From assembly GCF_907165205.1 (NCBI RefSeq), contig NC_058191.1:4032501-4096500 (forward strand): a stretch of 64,000 bases of DNA, read 5' to 3'. This stretch comes from Coccinella septempunctata (taxonomy: Eukaryota > Arthropoda > Insecta > Coleoptera > Coccinellidae). A program made the translations under genes and the position numbers. Every line of letters starts with the position of its first letter. Position 1 is the stretch's first letter. Positions 35,779 to 47,271 of the stretch are shown here, one piece after another. Under the pieces are notes generated by a model that saw nothing but the letters and a program-made list of their open reading frames with translations, searched no databases and had not been told where the DNA came from.

Positions 35779-37960
35779 ATGAAACTACAAGTAAGTGCAG
35801 TATTAAGAAATACTCTAGTTTTATGTGTGAACGAACGTATGAGTGCTTTACTTCTGGATGTGATTTTTTCAATTCTATTTTCTGAATTGAAACCAAAAAT
35901 AGGAAATTTCATTCATTTACTGTAAATATTAGGACACGTTAATTTAAATCGATTTTTGTTAGATAACATCCTCGTAGGGAAGTGAGTGAAGTTGAGTTAA
36001 TAGTTTTTCGAATACTTGTAGGAATTAAAAATTTTTCTCATGGAAAAAGCTATAAGTAGTGGTACATTTTACATATTGATTTCATATTATTAATTCTCAG
36101 CAAGGGGTTGAATAGCTATTTATAATTGTTTCATACAGTATTTTGATTTATTTACATGTAAGACATGAAGAGAACATTCAAGAAAATTCAAATGAAACGT
36201 GAATAAATTCCGCTGTTGAAGATCTTTTTCTATAATATTGAAATATATCCGATGGTATGTCTCAAGGAAACATTTATATTTCGTCTCTTTGTGAAAAAAC
36301 TCAATTTTCTTCTGAGATCAAGCTGTCATAATAAATGGGTTTATTTATGTATCAATCCAGAGTAGTGAAAAAATTTCATATTATTCAGACCTTTCACCTT
36401 TTACTGAAATAGAAGTCTTTTTTCAATTTGCACTCTTTCCCAATTTTTTGAAATCCAAATTTAATTATATAAGACATCATTTCATATGAGTTGATTATTA
36501 GACACCGGTCAATTTTTCCTTTCGATCTAGTAATAAGTCATCCCTTGTAGATCGTCAGTAGGTATATTTTCGAAGCCGTTTTCGTTATCCTCATCCTCAA
36601 TTCAGTGATGGCCTTTCATCAGTGAAATGAGAATGTGTATTATTTTATAAAAATCAAATCATCTTGCTTCTTGATATGTTTGGATCAACACATTTGTTTT
36701 AACTACTGAAGAAAAATAACAAGTAATAACGAGTATGTAATAAATGGAAAACTCATTCATATATTGTCTTATCAAACGTGGCTCAGATAAAATGGTTGGG
36801 ATTTAATACTATCAATATCGTTAAAACCCCTAATTGACGTTATTGTTAATGTTCGATGCGTAGATATTCCTTAAAAAACACTAATTATTGCAATCTTTAA
36901 ATCGAAGGAAGTCACACATACGTTGGCAGCTTCAATTTTTGAATTATTCAATTCAGGTGAATTGATCATATCAGCTGAAAAAGTTAATTCATGAAAATAT
37001 CAAGGATTAATTTTTTGCGTCCCCAAAATTTGTTTGCAAAACTGTGTTCATTTCTCGACGTTTCACTTCGAGAATTTCACTTCACTCAAGCAATTAGAAA
37101 GAGAAAATATAAATGGGAAATGAATATTCAAAAGTTTCAAACTACCTAGTAAATATAATCTAATCCAATCGATAGATTTATTAAAAAATGATGAGTAATG
37201 ATTTCATTACTGTATATCCAATTGACGATTTGGTTACCTTTTTCTGTTCTCATCTCACGTACCTACAATAAATTTTCAGGGTCTTGCGTTACTGCTACTG
37301 GCAGGTCTGGTTTTGGCAGAGAAGAAGGAAGAATCTAAAACTGTCGAAGCTTCTGACAAGAAACAAAACAAAAGAGGTCTCTTCGACTTGGGTTACGGTG
37401 GTGGACATGGATTTGATCTTGGTGGAAGTCATGGTATTGAATTAGGAGGTCATGGCTTGGACTTCGGCAGCAGCTATGGAGGTGGTTATGGAGGTGGCTA
37501 TGGAGGCGGCTATGGAGGCGGCTATGGAGAATCCAAACATATTACTATCACCAAGGAAGTACCATATCCTGTTCCCCATCCTGTACCCTACCCAGTGGAG
37601 AAACAAGTACATGTACCATACCCCGTCAAAGTCCATGTTCCAGTAGATCGTCCATACCCAGTACATGTCCCAAAACCATACCCAGTCCCAGTTGAGAAAC
37701 CAGTACCATACCCAGTAGAGAAACCAGTACCATACCCAGTTAAAGTACCAGTCAAGGTCCCAGTCAAAGTACCATACCCAGTACCTGTACCAAAACCATA
37801 CCCAGTAGCAGTGCACAAACCATACCCAGTGCCCGTCAAAGTACCTTACTATGTCGAGAAGAAAGTACCAGTCCTGATCCATGGTCATGGAGGGTACGAT
37901 AGTATCGACTCAGGTAGTTACGGACATGGTGGTTTCGACTTTGGTAGTTATCATCATTGA
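35779..37960 (+). CDS. Array gene 1: secreted Gly-rich / PYPV-repeat protein (230 aa)
   Basis: Exon 1 is 35,779-35,790 (MKLQ, then GTAAGT) and exon 2 is 37,280-37,960 (after TTTTCAG); the 1,489-bp intron is in phase 0. The signal peptide covers residues 1-17 (Leu-rich, ending VLA before EKK). Residues 18-36 form a charged spacer ending NKR, a possible dibasic cleavage site before GLFDLGYGGGHG. Residues 37-97 are Gly-rich with four YGGG units. Residues 98-203 hold ten PYPV motifs mixed with KVPV, EKPV and HVPK. A Gly/His/Asp tail ends in SYHH. No cysteine and no R&R chitin-binding consensus is seen. Polyadenylation signal at 38,062. Its intron is unrelated to those of genes 2-6 although the exon is almost identical, and its PV block carries private changes (VPVKVPYPVPVPKP, PYYVEKK). 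An extracellular structural role, perhaps in cuticle, is inferred from composition only. Confidence 0.92.
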
Positions 37961-37971
37961 ATAACGACTGA

Positions 37972-39303
37972 TTTGAATAATGTACCTCTGTAAATTTTCC
38001 ATCTTAATTGTTATGTTATTTTCTTCACCTCATCTCATCTTATCTTATTTATGTTTCTCAAAATAAAATTCTATATTTTTATTGAGTATTTTTTTTCATA
38101 CCGAAATTTTACCCCCGTTGAAATTGTAATTGCAAGCAATGAAATGTAAAAGTGATGATAGAATTATATCTTTATTTTATTATTATTATTCAATTAAGCT
38201 GTGTCCGCCTGATTTGCAGCTCAAATTTTTCTTCAAAGGAAAAATATATCCATGAGCTGAGGACCGCTTAAAAAAGATAAAACTTTTTTTACTGCTCCAT
38301 ATCAACTAATGATGTTAGGACCAATTCAACAGGCGGTCAAATTTCCTTGCATTTTTGAATCATTAACCAATTTCTCCAGATATTTGATCCACGTCCTTGA
38401 CTGTATATCTTTACTTGACCAATTTCTGTTTGGGGCGTGTTTCGCGTAATGATGAGTTTATACAGAGATACTAAAAACTACATAATAACTAAAAAAGGGA
38501 GCAATTTTATGGACAGATGGCAAACACTTGCACGACAACTTCCAATTAGATTGATTCCTTTCTTGGGTATTATTCTAAGTATCTTTGCACCAACTAACCA
38601 TAAAACTCCATTGCCCTAACAGTATTACAAAAGTGCAAACTATTACATTAAATTCATATTCACATATTATTTGCTTTCTTTTTGCCAGATAATCACAAAA
38701 AAAGTTTTGTAAACATCTTAACAATATATAGCTTGCAATACTTACTAATCGATTTGTTTATTGTGTCATAAAGATACTATATCATAAAGGAAACCATAAA
38801 GAAACTATACCGATAGGCTAACATACAGGTCTTGTATACCTCTGTAAGGTTTTTTAATTGTTGTTCTGGAAATTCTGTAAATAAGAAGGGTAACATGTAA
38901 AGAACTGAAATGTGTATGCTATGATGGTATATTGAAAATTGGTTCATATTATTATTCATATTATTTAATTGTACAAATTCAACTGAGTTTATCAATTCGA
39001 AACAATGTATTGCACAGAAATTACACCTTTGCCGTATAACAGATCACCATATACATTTCTGGCCTATTCAAAGCTCTTTTTGTTGTCCATAATTTTAAAT
39101 TAGTATAAATATTTCATAAATTTCAAATAAAAATATACCACATGGGACAGCGTATTTCATTGATATCAATTGATTTTAAACAATGTTTAGATGAAAACTA
39201 CCATCTTGATCAAAAAAGAAAACCATAATTTTGTTTTGTCGCTCAGGATGTTTGTTTACTGGTCTCAACAAAGTCGATATTGAAATGAATCCCCAAATGT
39301 ATG
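37972..39303. other. 3' flank of gene 1 and unassigned DNA
   Basis: After the polyadenylation signal (AATAAA, 38,062-38,067) the 3' flank shares only the immediate UTR pattern with the other array genes and then diverges. The long 3' module of genes 2-5 is absent here. No further gene is seen. Confidence 0.5.
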
Positions 39304-39956
39304 AATGTTGACCAAAAGCGTGCAAGGGTAGAAACATCGTGTTCGATCTGTGCTCGATTTGGAAACGATCTAGACTTCTTAAACCGAATTGTTATAAGTA
39401 ATGAGACTTGGCTACATTTCTACGATCTAGAAACAAAGCAACAATCGATGGACTGGCGACAGACCTAAGAAGTTTCTTGTCCAAAAATCTGCTGGAAAAG
39501 TTCTTGCTTCAGTTTTTTGGAATTGCCATGGAGTAATCATGATTGATTTTTTTGATAAGGGTAGAACAATAACCGGACATTACTATTCCACATTACTGAG
39601 CACTCTACGGGAAAAAATTAAAGAGAAAAGACGCGGAAAGCTATCCAAAGGTGTTTTGTTTTTGTAGGATAACGCCCCTGCACACAAATCTCATGTTGTC
39701 ATGCAAAAAATTCGTGATTTAGGGTTTGAATTACTAGCCTTCCCTTATTCACCAGATTTGGCTCCATCCGACTATCATCTCTTTCCTCAACTGAAAAAAG
39801 TTTAAAAGGTCGTAAATTTTCTTCCAACGAGGAAGTAATGAAAGCTGTGGAGGTCTGGTTTGCAGACCAATAGGAAACATTTTTTTTAAAGGTCTAGAGA
39901 CGTTGCAAGTTCGCTGTAATAAATGTATCCAATTAAGAGAAGAATATGTTGAGTAA
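39304..39956 (+). pseudogene. Mariner transposase pseudogene, + strand
   Basis: Successive + frames give a mariner transposase order: NVDQKRARVE, then ICARF, DFLNRIVISNETWLHFYD, DNAPAHKSHV, SPDLAPSDYHLFPQL and a C-terminal KGLETLQVRCNKC stretch ending at a stop near 39,954. Frameshifts and stops are frequent, and the codon for the first catalytic Asp (usually DETW) reads Asn (NETW). The N-terminal DNA-binding part is missing and terminal repeats were not found. Dead copy. Confidence 0.88.
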
Positions 39957-40779
39957 TAAAATATATTTTGACATTGAAATTTTGTTTTGTTTTATAGTAG
40001 GCTAAGAATTTTTCAATATATACTTGTTGTTTTGGGTTAGCTATTGAAGCTGGACGGGAGCTTTATTTTTTTTTCTTTCTGCTGCTCCTGTCTAGCTTCA
40101 ATAAATCAGTATTATTTTTCCTAATTTTTGTCTGTCTTATAAATATCTATTTTATTTTAGTATGAGTGAGTTGTTAATGCTCCCATTCTCTAATTGGCTT
40201 CGGCTGTTGAATGATGTATGACTTAAATAAATAAATGACTTAAATATCTTTTTTCCAGAATTAATGATGAAATGAATGATTTCTTCAACAAAAAAAGCTT
40301 ATGACCATCAAATGCAAGTCCGTTCTCTATTCCTAGCGATCCTGAATGCTTATGAGGAAGGTGGTGGAAAAAAATCTCTATGTGGAGATTTTCGAGGAAA
40401 ACTTTCCATATCATGATATTACGATATTAAAATAAGGCATTCTTCAAAATATAATCAAGGCCCTAAAATGGAACATCTTAGAATTTACCTTAATAAACTA
40501 TTTACGATTTCCAATGTTAGTCCAATATATAGCAATGAATATAATGTACTGAAGAGGAGATATGATTACACTATAACAGAATATACCGAATATAAGTATT
40601 ATGCTGATGAAAAAGTCACAAAAAAAACAAAAAAGTTTGATAAATTGTGAAATCTCTAATCAGTAGGGGAAAAAATATACAAACTTCTGAGATTCCAAAG
40701 GAAATAGTTGAAAATTTCATAAAATTTTTCGATAATTTTGCGAAAAATTATGGATATACAAAAACGGAGCTGAAAAATC
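39957..40779. other. Unassigned DNA between the mariner relic and the gene 2 upstream module
   Basis: Two adjoining small open frames (40,468-40,650 and 40,647-40,868) run into the duplicated module. Their reading frame is not kept in the sister copy near 45.45 kb, so I do not call genes. Confidence 0.45.
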
Positions 40780-42348
40780 ATTCTGCCTTTTTACTGATAC
40801 AAAAAAAGAACTCAAAAATAGTGTTAATATCATCAACGCCAGGAATCATTTCGTTCATGAGAAAATAATAATAAAGTGCCCAAGCAATCTATCTGTTCAA
40901 TAGCGAAACAACTTTGTCAGTTGTTGAATTAGACCTCTATATACAAAAGTCATAAGGCTAATATATCAAATTACCGTCCGATAAATATTCTCACTGGTTT
41001 CCCCGAAATATTCAAGAAAATATTGTTGAATAGTATATTTGGATTTTCCATAAAATTTGGTATTTTCTCTGCTCATCAAAATGAATATATGAAAAATAGA
41101 AGTAGTGAATACAGATACTTACCTCTATATTTAGCTTATTGAAGAACGTAATAGGTGCCCAGAAAGACGGCAGCATAAAGCTGAGAGAAGTTTTTCATTA
41201 TTTCTATTAGATCGAGCTGTAATCAAACAATACATCAATAAACTTATGGTTCATAGTGTCATTACATTACGATGGTAGGGATCGTAAAATGGCACATTAG
41301 CTATTTTTTCTGGATAAAGTTTTCGAATTTACCATATTTGAAAGGGTGTATGCGTTTCAAAAAGTTAAGTAGGGGAGACTAGGGAGCATTGATACATGGG
41401 GAGGCTTGATACAGGCTTATATCCGCGATCTGTAGCCGTTTTCAAAAGTATTATACTAGTGAACACTATTCTTTGGCAGAGGGCATTGCGTGACGTTAAT
41501 CTGTAAGGCTAACAGTAGTTTGTTTGTGAAATATTCAACGAAGAGTGTTTCGAGGTGAGAAATTGTAAGTTTTTACTCAAGTTACCTAAGGGTTTTATGA
41601 TCATGCATTGATTCTTCGGCATAAACAAACATTTCACTGGGAAATATGCATAAAACTACTCAATTTACAGTTTTATTCGCTTTTCAAAATATATGGGTAT
41701 AAGATGAAAACATAAATCACTTTAAAAATTGCTTTCAGGGAGGTTTGAGACATTTGTCGTGGGGAGGCCTGATACATGTATCATCTTCAAAAAATATTCC
41801 GTAGCTAGTTGGATAGGCCTACATGAAGGCGTCTTCACCATCCAACATATCAAAGGGATTTTTAAAAACCGTACAAACCCCATGTATTTAACGAGCCAGT
41901 ATCATTGCTGACCTACCTACTGAGCTGAATAATCCTCTCGATTTCTCTCCCAGTACATCGTATCAATCCTCCCATATGTGGGGAGGCTTGAGACAGTTTG
42001 CATGTTTTTGTGTTCAACGTTCTGTACAGAATAAGATGTTTATGTTTTGCGTCTTCTATATTTATTTTGTTGAACGATTAATTGAAGAATTATATAATAT
42101 AAGAAAAGTCCTGCTTCTTCATATAATTCAGTTTCCAGAATAAAAATTCCAAAAAACGTATCAACCCTCCCCAGTCTCCCCTATTTCATTACGAAATGGA
42201 ATATTGCTACCCTAATTACTTTTAGTAAGAAGGACAGTGGGTTAATTCATCTATATCTTGCAAAGAAATTATGAAAATAAATTTGCAAGAAAAAGTTATT
42301 CTTCGAATGCAGACACCGTGTCATAATTTCTATGCGTACTCTTCATGA
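40780..42348 (+). repeat. Upstream module type A, copy before gene 2
   Basis: It matches 45,440-47,214 upstream of gene 3. Shared blocks include the GATACA.AAAAAGAAC region, AATAGCGAAACAACT, ACTGGTTTCCCCGAAATATT, GCTACCCTAATTACTT and GCAGACACCGT. The two copies are separated in alignment by private insertions: 41,372-42,181 in this copy, 45,646-46,684 in the other. Confidence 0.8.
41372..42181. mobile_element. TA-flanked TIR element (810 bp), pogo/mariner-like ends
   Basis: The left terminus GGGGAGACTAGGGAGCATTG and the right terminus (inverted GGGGAGACTGGGGAGGGTTG) form 24-bp inverted repeats with few mismatches, flanked by TA (41,370-41,371; 42,182-42,183). A GTGGGGAGGC.TGA.ACA motif recurs at about 41,396, 41,759 and 41,977 and may be a sub-terminal transposase site. 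The sister module at about 47,040-47,055 has the uninterrupted site. No transposase is evident. Confidence 0.85.
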
Positions 42349-42356
42349 TATAAAAG
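42309..42356 (+). promoter_or_regulatory. Gene 2 promoter: GCAGACACCGT box and TATA
   Basis: GCAGACACCGT (42,309-42,319) lies 40 bp upstream of TATAAAAG (42,349-42,356), counting start to start. The start-region block ACCATCAACAGTCGTT follows at 42,373-42,388. Confidence 0.75.
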
Positions 42357-42405
42357 CCTAAGCAGCTAGTGTACCATCAACAGTCGTTACTTCACCTTCA
42401 CAAAG

Positions 42406-43738
42406 ATGAAACTACAAGTAAGTGGAATAGGCTTACGGCTTACCTACACAGAATTATGTGAAAATATTTCCGTGAAGGATGTGCTCTAAAGTGATTGTGT
42501 AAACGGAATTGCTTCTAAAATATTTTCAGGAATTGGATTTTAATACTACATAGTATATGTTTTTTACGCTACTATTATGAATTGAAATATCCTAAACGAA
42601 TTTGTTAAGTGTTCATATTGTTAAACATATCAACCAAGGAATTTTATGAAGAGCACCAAATTGGTGGGATGACGCATAGATATCGAATCATTTCGAAAAC
42701 GAATTTTAAGTAATCGAGTTTGTCCACCTTTCAAAAATCTCGGAAAGATTGATTTCTCCATCGTTTTTCTCTGGAAATCGCAGCTATAGTTTTCTAACTT
42801 AAACCTTGAAATTATTCCACTTCAGTTACCTGCAATTTAAAAGAATTTGACTGAAGTAGGCCCTCTCATTGCCATACTTTTCACCAAATTCTAATTCTTG
42901 TTGAAAATGTTGAATTAATCAGTAATGCGGTAAAAATTATTCTAATGAGCAAATGGTTTAAGTTCTCCATGATAATTACTGATTTCCAACCTATGTATTA
43001 CTTTAACTCATTGCCTGCTTGCAGCTAGCTGAATTTTTTTCATTTTCACTTATTATGCTTTTGTTTTATTAGGGTCTTGCGTTACTGTTACTGGCAGGTC
43101 TGGTTTTGGCAGAGAAGAAGGAAGAATCTAAAACCGTCGATGCTTCTGACAAGAAACAAAACAAAAGAGGTCTCTTCGATTTGGGTTACGGTGGTGGACA
43201 TGGATTTGATCTTGGTGGAAGTCATGGTATTGAATTAGGAGGTCATGGCTTGGACTTCGGCAGCAGCTATGGAGGTGGTTATGGAGGTGGCTACGGAGGC
43301 GGCTATGGAGAATCCAAACATATTACCATCACCAAGGAAGTACCATATCCTGTTCCCCATCCTGTACCCTACCCAGTGGAGAAACAAGTACATGTACCAT
43401 ACCCCGTCAAAGTCCATGTTCCAGTAGATCGTCCATACCCAGTACATGTCCCAAAACCATACCCAGTACCAGTAGAGAAACCAGTCCCATACCCAGTAGA
43501 GAAACCAGTACCATACCCAGTTAAAGTACCAGTCAAGGTTCCAGTCAACGTACCATACCCGGTAGCTGTGCCAAAGCCATACCCAGTACCAGTACACAAA
43601 CCATACCCAGTGCCCGTTAAAGTTCCTTACATCGTCGAGAAGAAAGTACCAGTCCTGATCCATGGTCATGGAGGGTACGATAGTATCGACTCAGGTAGTT
43701 ACGGACATGGTGGTTTCGACTTTGGTTATCATCATTGA
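42406..43738 (+). CDS. Array gene 2: secreted Gly-rich / PYPV-repeat protein (225 aa)
   Basis: Exon 1 is 42,406-42,417 (MKLQ|GTAAGT) and exon 2 is 43,073-43,738, with a 655-bp phase-0 intron. It has the same plan as gene 1: signal peptide 1-17, charged spacer ending KR, Gly-rich block with three YGGG units, PYPV block and Gly/His tail. It is the shortest member: one YGGG unit fewer than gene 1 and no Ser before the final YHH. VEASDKK of other copies is VDASDKK here, and the late PV block reads VPVNVPYPVAVPKPYPVPV. The polyadenylation signal AATAAA is at 43,842. Intron and promoter are closest to gene 3, while the 3' flank is closest to gene 4, so different parts of the unit have different histories. 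Confidence 0.93.
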
Positions 43739-45430
43739 ATAACGACTGATTGAAATATTGTGCCTGTTTAACTTTTCTATCTTAAGTGTTGTGAGTTTTT
43801 CTCTCCCTCGTTTTATATATTCTTTATTTATGTTTCTCAAAAATAAAATTCTATATTTCTATGAAGTGTATTTTTTGAAGCATCAAGCAATATGGATGGG
43901 GTGGGAAAATTCAGGTATCCTTCAAGTTCCAGTAGGGATATCGAGCCCTAAAAGAGCCCAAAAATAAAATTCATTGTGCATTCAAGTGCAGACAAGAATT
44001 GATCTGTTTCAGGATTTTGTTGCCAAATATTTCACTTCTGAGAAAATGAATCTGTTCCATAATTTTGACGCGCACTGTATTACATGTATTGTAGACAAAA
44101 AGACAGATAGGGACTTGGTAAGCGTAACAGACGAGGTGATACTCAGGCTCAAATTTGTCAAGATGAATCCACATTCTTATATGGGTGAAAAAGCCTCCCA
44201 ACGTTTATACAGGATGGGGTGTGAAGGAATATTTGCGAAAGTGATGCCTTGGCAAGAAATTTGTCGGTCTTCCATATAATTTTTCTTGACCTACCCCTGT
44301 TTAGAAAAAGCAATTTTCAATTTTTGAATTCGATTGAAAAGGGAAGAAATAGGGCCAAAAGAGAATATCAAAGGGAAGTATTGGATGAAAGAAGACATGA
44401 TGGAAGGACGAAGAACATACAAGAACAAAAATGTTCAGAAGTATAGGGAGAATAATAGTAGTATAAATAAAAAAGAAAATCAGACAGGCTAACAAGTATG
44501 GTTGAAGAGGAAGTGCGAAGAAATGGAGGAGTAAGTTAGTGAAGTAACCAGGAAGTTTAAAAGAAAACACAGAACTTCAATAGTTGATAACAACAATAGA
44601 TACATTAAATACCACAATTATTCAAAAGTGTAGATCCAAGGGAATAATATGAGATAAGTTATGAACTAGAGACAGCGCACCAGATAAACTGAAATATAAA
44701 GTAATATGTATCATCACGAACTGATAGAAGAAAATTCAGGATCATATGATATTCCTAAAAGTTAATTGAACTGCTGGATAAAATCAATATGAAATAGTTA
44801 TTTAATGCACTAGGATATTAATGAAAGCGATTAATGATTGAGATATCATCGTTCGAGATCATTAATCGCTCAATTAATAAACGAGTTGATTACAAGATTC
44901 TTCCGTCGACCACATTTTGAATTGAATGTGAATTCTTGATTGCAAGAATTTTCTCTCGATACCTAGTCAATTTCGACACCTTACAAATTTTCTATGTTCG
45001 TATCGGAATGTTGATATTTTTTATGCGGCCGATCGAACAATTCGAGAAGTCCATAGAGGCCATATTCGAGTTGTGACATTTTGAGTTAATCACATTGATA
45101 TCATATTGATATCGTTCTCTATACCTATAATATCTGTGAAAAAATGTGTGGAGCTGGTGGAAGCTGGAGTTGTAGTACATAGATATATTGATTACTCTCG
45201 AACATCATAATTTTTCTTCAACCTCCACAATTCATCTCTTCTCAATTCATCCGCTAGGTACTACGAAAATCAATGCGACATACAAATAAAATAATTATTT
45301 GGGTAGCTGCTGAATACTTCTAGGTTCGATTACCCATGACAATAATGCATTAATAGGAAATTAACCAACAAAAGGCTTCATTAACAGCTAATTTCGTGTA
45401 CGTTAAACAGTGCTATTATTAAGAGGTCGG
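43739..45430 (+). repeat. 3' module after gene 2
   Basis: It contains the 3' UTR with AATAAA at 43,842, then about 1.6 kb nearly identical to 53,397-55,085 after gene 4. The first 1.1 kb is also shared with 48,641-49,760 after gene 3. It includes an inverted repeat AGCGATTAATGAT / ATCATTAATCGCT (44,826-44,870). A 100-codon frame at 43,974-44,279 recurs in shortened form in the other modules, but without motifs or a promoter. Confidence 0.75.
43842..43847 (+). terminator. Polyadenylation signal of gene 2
   Basis: AATAAA in the block TTTCTCAAAAATAAAATTCT, which is conserved after every complete array gene. Confidence 0.8.
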
Positions 45431-45439
45431 TGGAAAAAT

Positions 45440-47214
45440 CATTTTACCTGTTTACTGATACAGAAAAAGAACTTATCACTAGTGTTAACTTCATCAAAAC
45501 CAAGAATCCCTTCATTCATGACAAAATAATAATAAAAGTGCTCAAGAAATCTATCTATTCAATAGCGAAACAACTGTCAGTTGTTGCATCAAGCTTCTGT
45601 GGAGGGTGTATCTCCTGACTCTCAAAAAGTCACGAGGCTTATTGCTAAGATGTCTAAAACTCTGGTGTATTCACTGATTCGATTTTGTTTTTAATTCCGT
45701 GGGGATATGGGATCAGTTTCGTTTTTCCCACTGTAGGTAGCGCTGTTTGGAATTTGACAGAGCATTGTCAATTGATATTTGAAAATAATTTGAATACTTC
45801 CTACGACTCACGAATATGTTCTATTTATAAACGATTATTGGTGTGTGAAAATGTATTAGTTTCGAGAAAGGGATGTAGAACATTCATTTATTCAACATGT
45901 CGTTCAGTTTTCTGTATGATATAGCTAACTAAGTTTTATGGAAACTTCAGCAATGTTTCAAAGAAACTGTATTGGAAATACGTAATGTGAATTGTGAGCA
46001 TGTATTGAGAATCAGAAATACATAAATCTATTAGAGTCTGTTTCTTAAAATATTTTTCCTGAGTAGTAATAGTAAAAATTCCCTTTCCGTCAACTGAATA
46101 TATTGGATATTTGACTAATCAATGTTTTATTAATATCATATATTGAATTATCCCCCTCACGAATTCAATTTGTCAAACGGAAATTATCTTTAAGAAAAAT
46201 AGTAAATACTCCTTCGAACCCTTATTCGATAGTGTTGAAGTATTGACTGATTTGTTTTTACAACGAAAATTAAACTGTAAATCACAAATATTCCTTAACA
46301 GTTCACAAAATATGGGTCAGTTCATATTATGAACTCGTTGATCGATATTCGATATAAACCCAAAACAAAATAAAACGAGAGAGTATCATTGGACTTCCTC
46401 TGGTAGAACAAGGATAGAACGAATCAAATGACATGGTGGTGCCGCCACGAAACTGATCCCATATCCCCGATTTTATAGTAGAGTTCCAGAATTACATCTC
46501 GGAGGAAAGAGAGCCAGCAGACTTTGCTCTGATTCGTAGATAGACGTAGATCTACGCTCTGATTGGACGGTATTGACGTAACAGATTGAAAAGATGGAAA
46601 AGATGTGATTCTGGAACGAGGCATCTGAAATGTTGATGCTTGCAAAAAGTGACAAGTGCACACACCAGTGTTTTAGACATCTCACTTATTGCTTATATGT
46701 CAAATTACCTCCCGATTAGTATTCTCACTGGTTTCCCCGAAATATTTGAGAAAATACTGTTGAATAAAACACCTATTTGAATTTTCAATGGAATTTGATA
46801 TTTTCTCTCCTCATCAAGATGAATTCATGAAAAAAAAGAATAGTAAATACCTCTACAAGTTTTTTATTATTTCTATTAGATCCAGCTGTAAGCAAACCAT
46901 ACATCAATAAACTTGTGGATCATAGAGTCATTACATTACGATGGCATGCAGGGAATGTAAAATGGCACATTAACTATGAATGGGTTTCTGGCCAAAATTT
47001 CCGAATTTACTATATTTGAAAGGGTGTATATGTTACAAAACGTTAAGAATTTCATTTCGAAGCGGCATACTGCTACCCTAATTACTTGAAGTAAGAGGGA
47101 CAGTGGATTAATTCATCTATATCTTGCAAAGAATTTATGAAAACAAATTTGCAAGAAAAAGTTATTCTTCGAATGCAGACACCGTAACATAATTTGTATG
47201 CGTAGTCTTCATGA
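45440..47214 (+). repeat. Upstream module type A, copy before gene 3
   Basis: This is the sister of 40,780-42,348. It is interrupted by the 45,646-46,684 element and lacks the insertion found at 41,372 in the other copy. Confidence 0.8.
45646..46684. mobile_element. TIR element (1,039 bp) with 8-bp target duplication
   Basis: The target duplication CTTATTGC is exact at 45,638-45,645 and 46,685-46,692. The left end TAAGATGTCTAAAACTCTGG pairs with the inverted right end TGAGATGTCTAAAACACTGG (two mismatches). The sister module near 40,955-40,965 has no insertion. An internal inverted pair (GGATATGGGATCAGTTTCGT near 45,703 and its inverse near 46,447) adds a hairpin. No transposase found; superfamily open (8-bp duplications occur in hAT, P and Merlin). 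Confidence 0.85.
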
Positions 47215-47222
47215 TATAAAAG
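47175..47222 (+). promoter_or_regulatory. Gene 3 promoter: GCAGACACCGT box and TATA
   Basis: The box is at 47,175-47,185 and TATAAAAG at 47,215-47,222, again 40 bp apart as in gene 2. ACCATCAACAGTCGTT follows. Confidence 0.75.
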
Positions 47223-47271
47223 CCCAAGCAGCTAGTGTACCATCAACAGTCGTTAATTCACCTTCACAAAG

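Noticed and set aside
37452..37646. Short + strand frames of the MAWTSAAAMEVVMEVAMEA type inside each exon 2
   Set aside because: These are frame-shifted readings of the Gly-rich block, overlapping a well-supported coding frame.
37442..37888. Long antisense open frames (148 aa Trp/Tyr-rich and 83 aa Thr/Gly-rich) opposite every array gene
   Set aside because: They are forced by the codon pattern of the PYPV repeat on the + strand (for example CCATACCCAGTA reads as TGTGYG-like on the other strand). They recur only because the sense exon recurs and have no promoter or splice support.
40647..40868. 73-aa frame upstream of gene 2
   Set aside because: The homologous DNA before gene 3 (45,430-45,618) reads in a different frame with a different protein, so coding conservation is absent.
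43974..44279. Possible small gene in the 3' module (frames of 101, 73 and 76 aa after genes 2, 3 and 4)
   Set aside because: The copies are similar only because the module was duplicated. Changes are mostly non-silent, lengths differ, and no promoter, motif or splice sites are seen.
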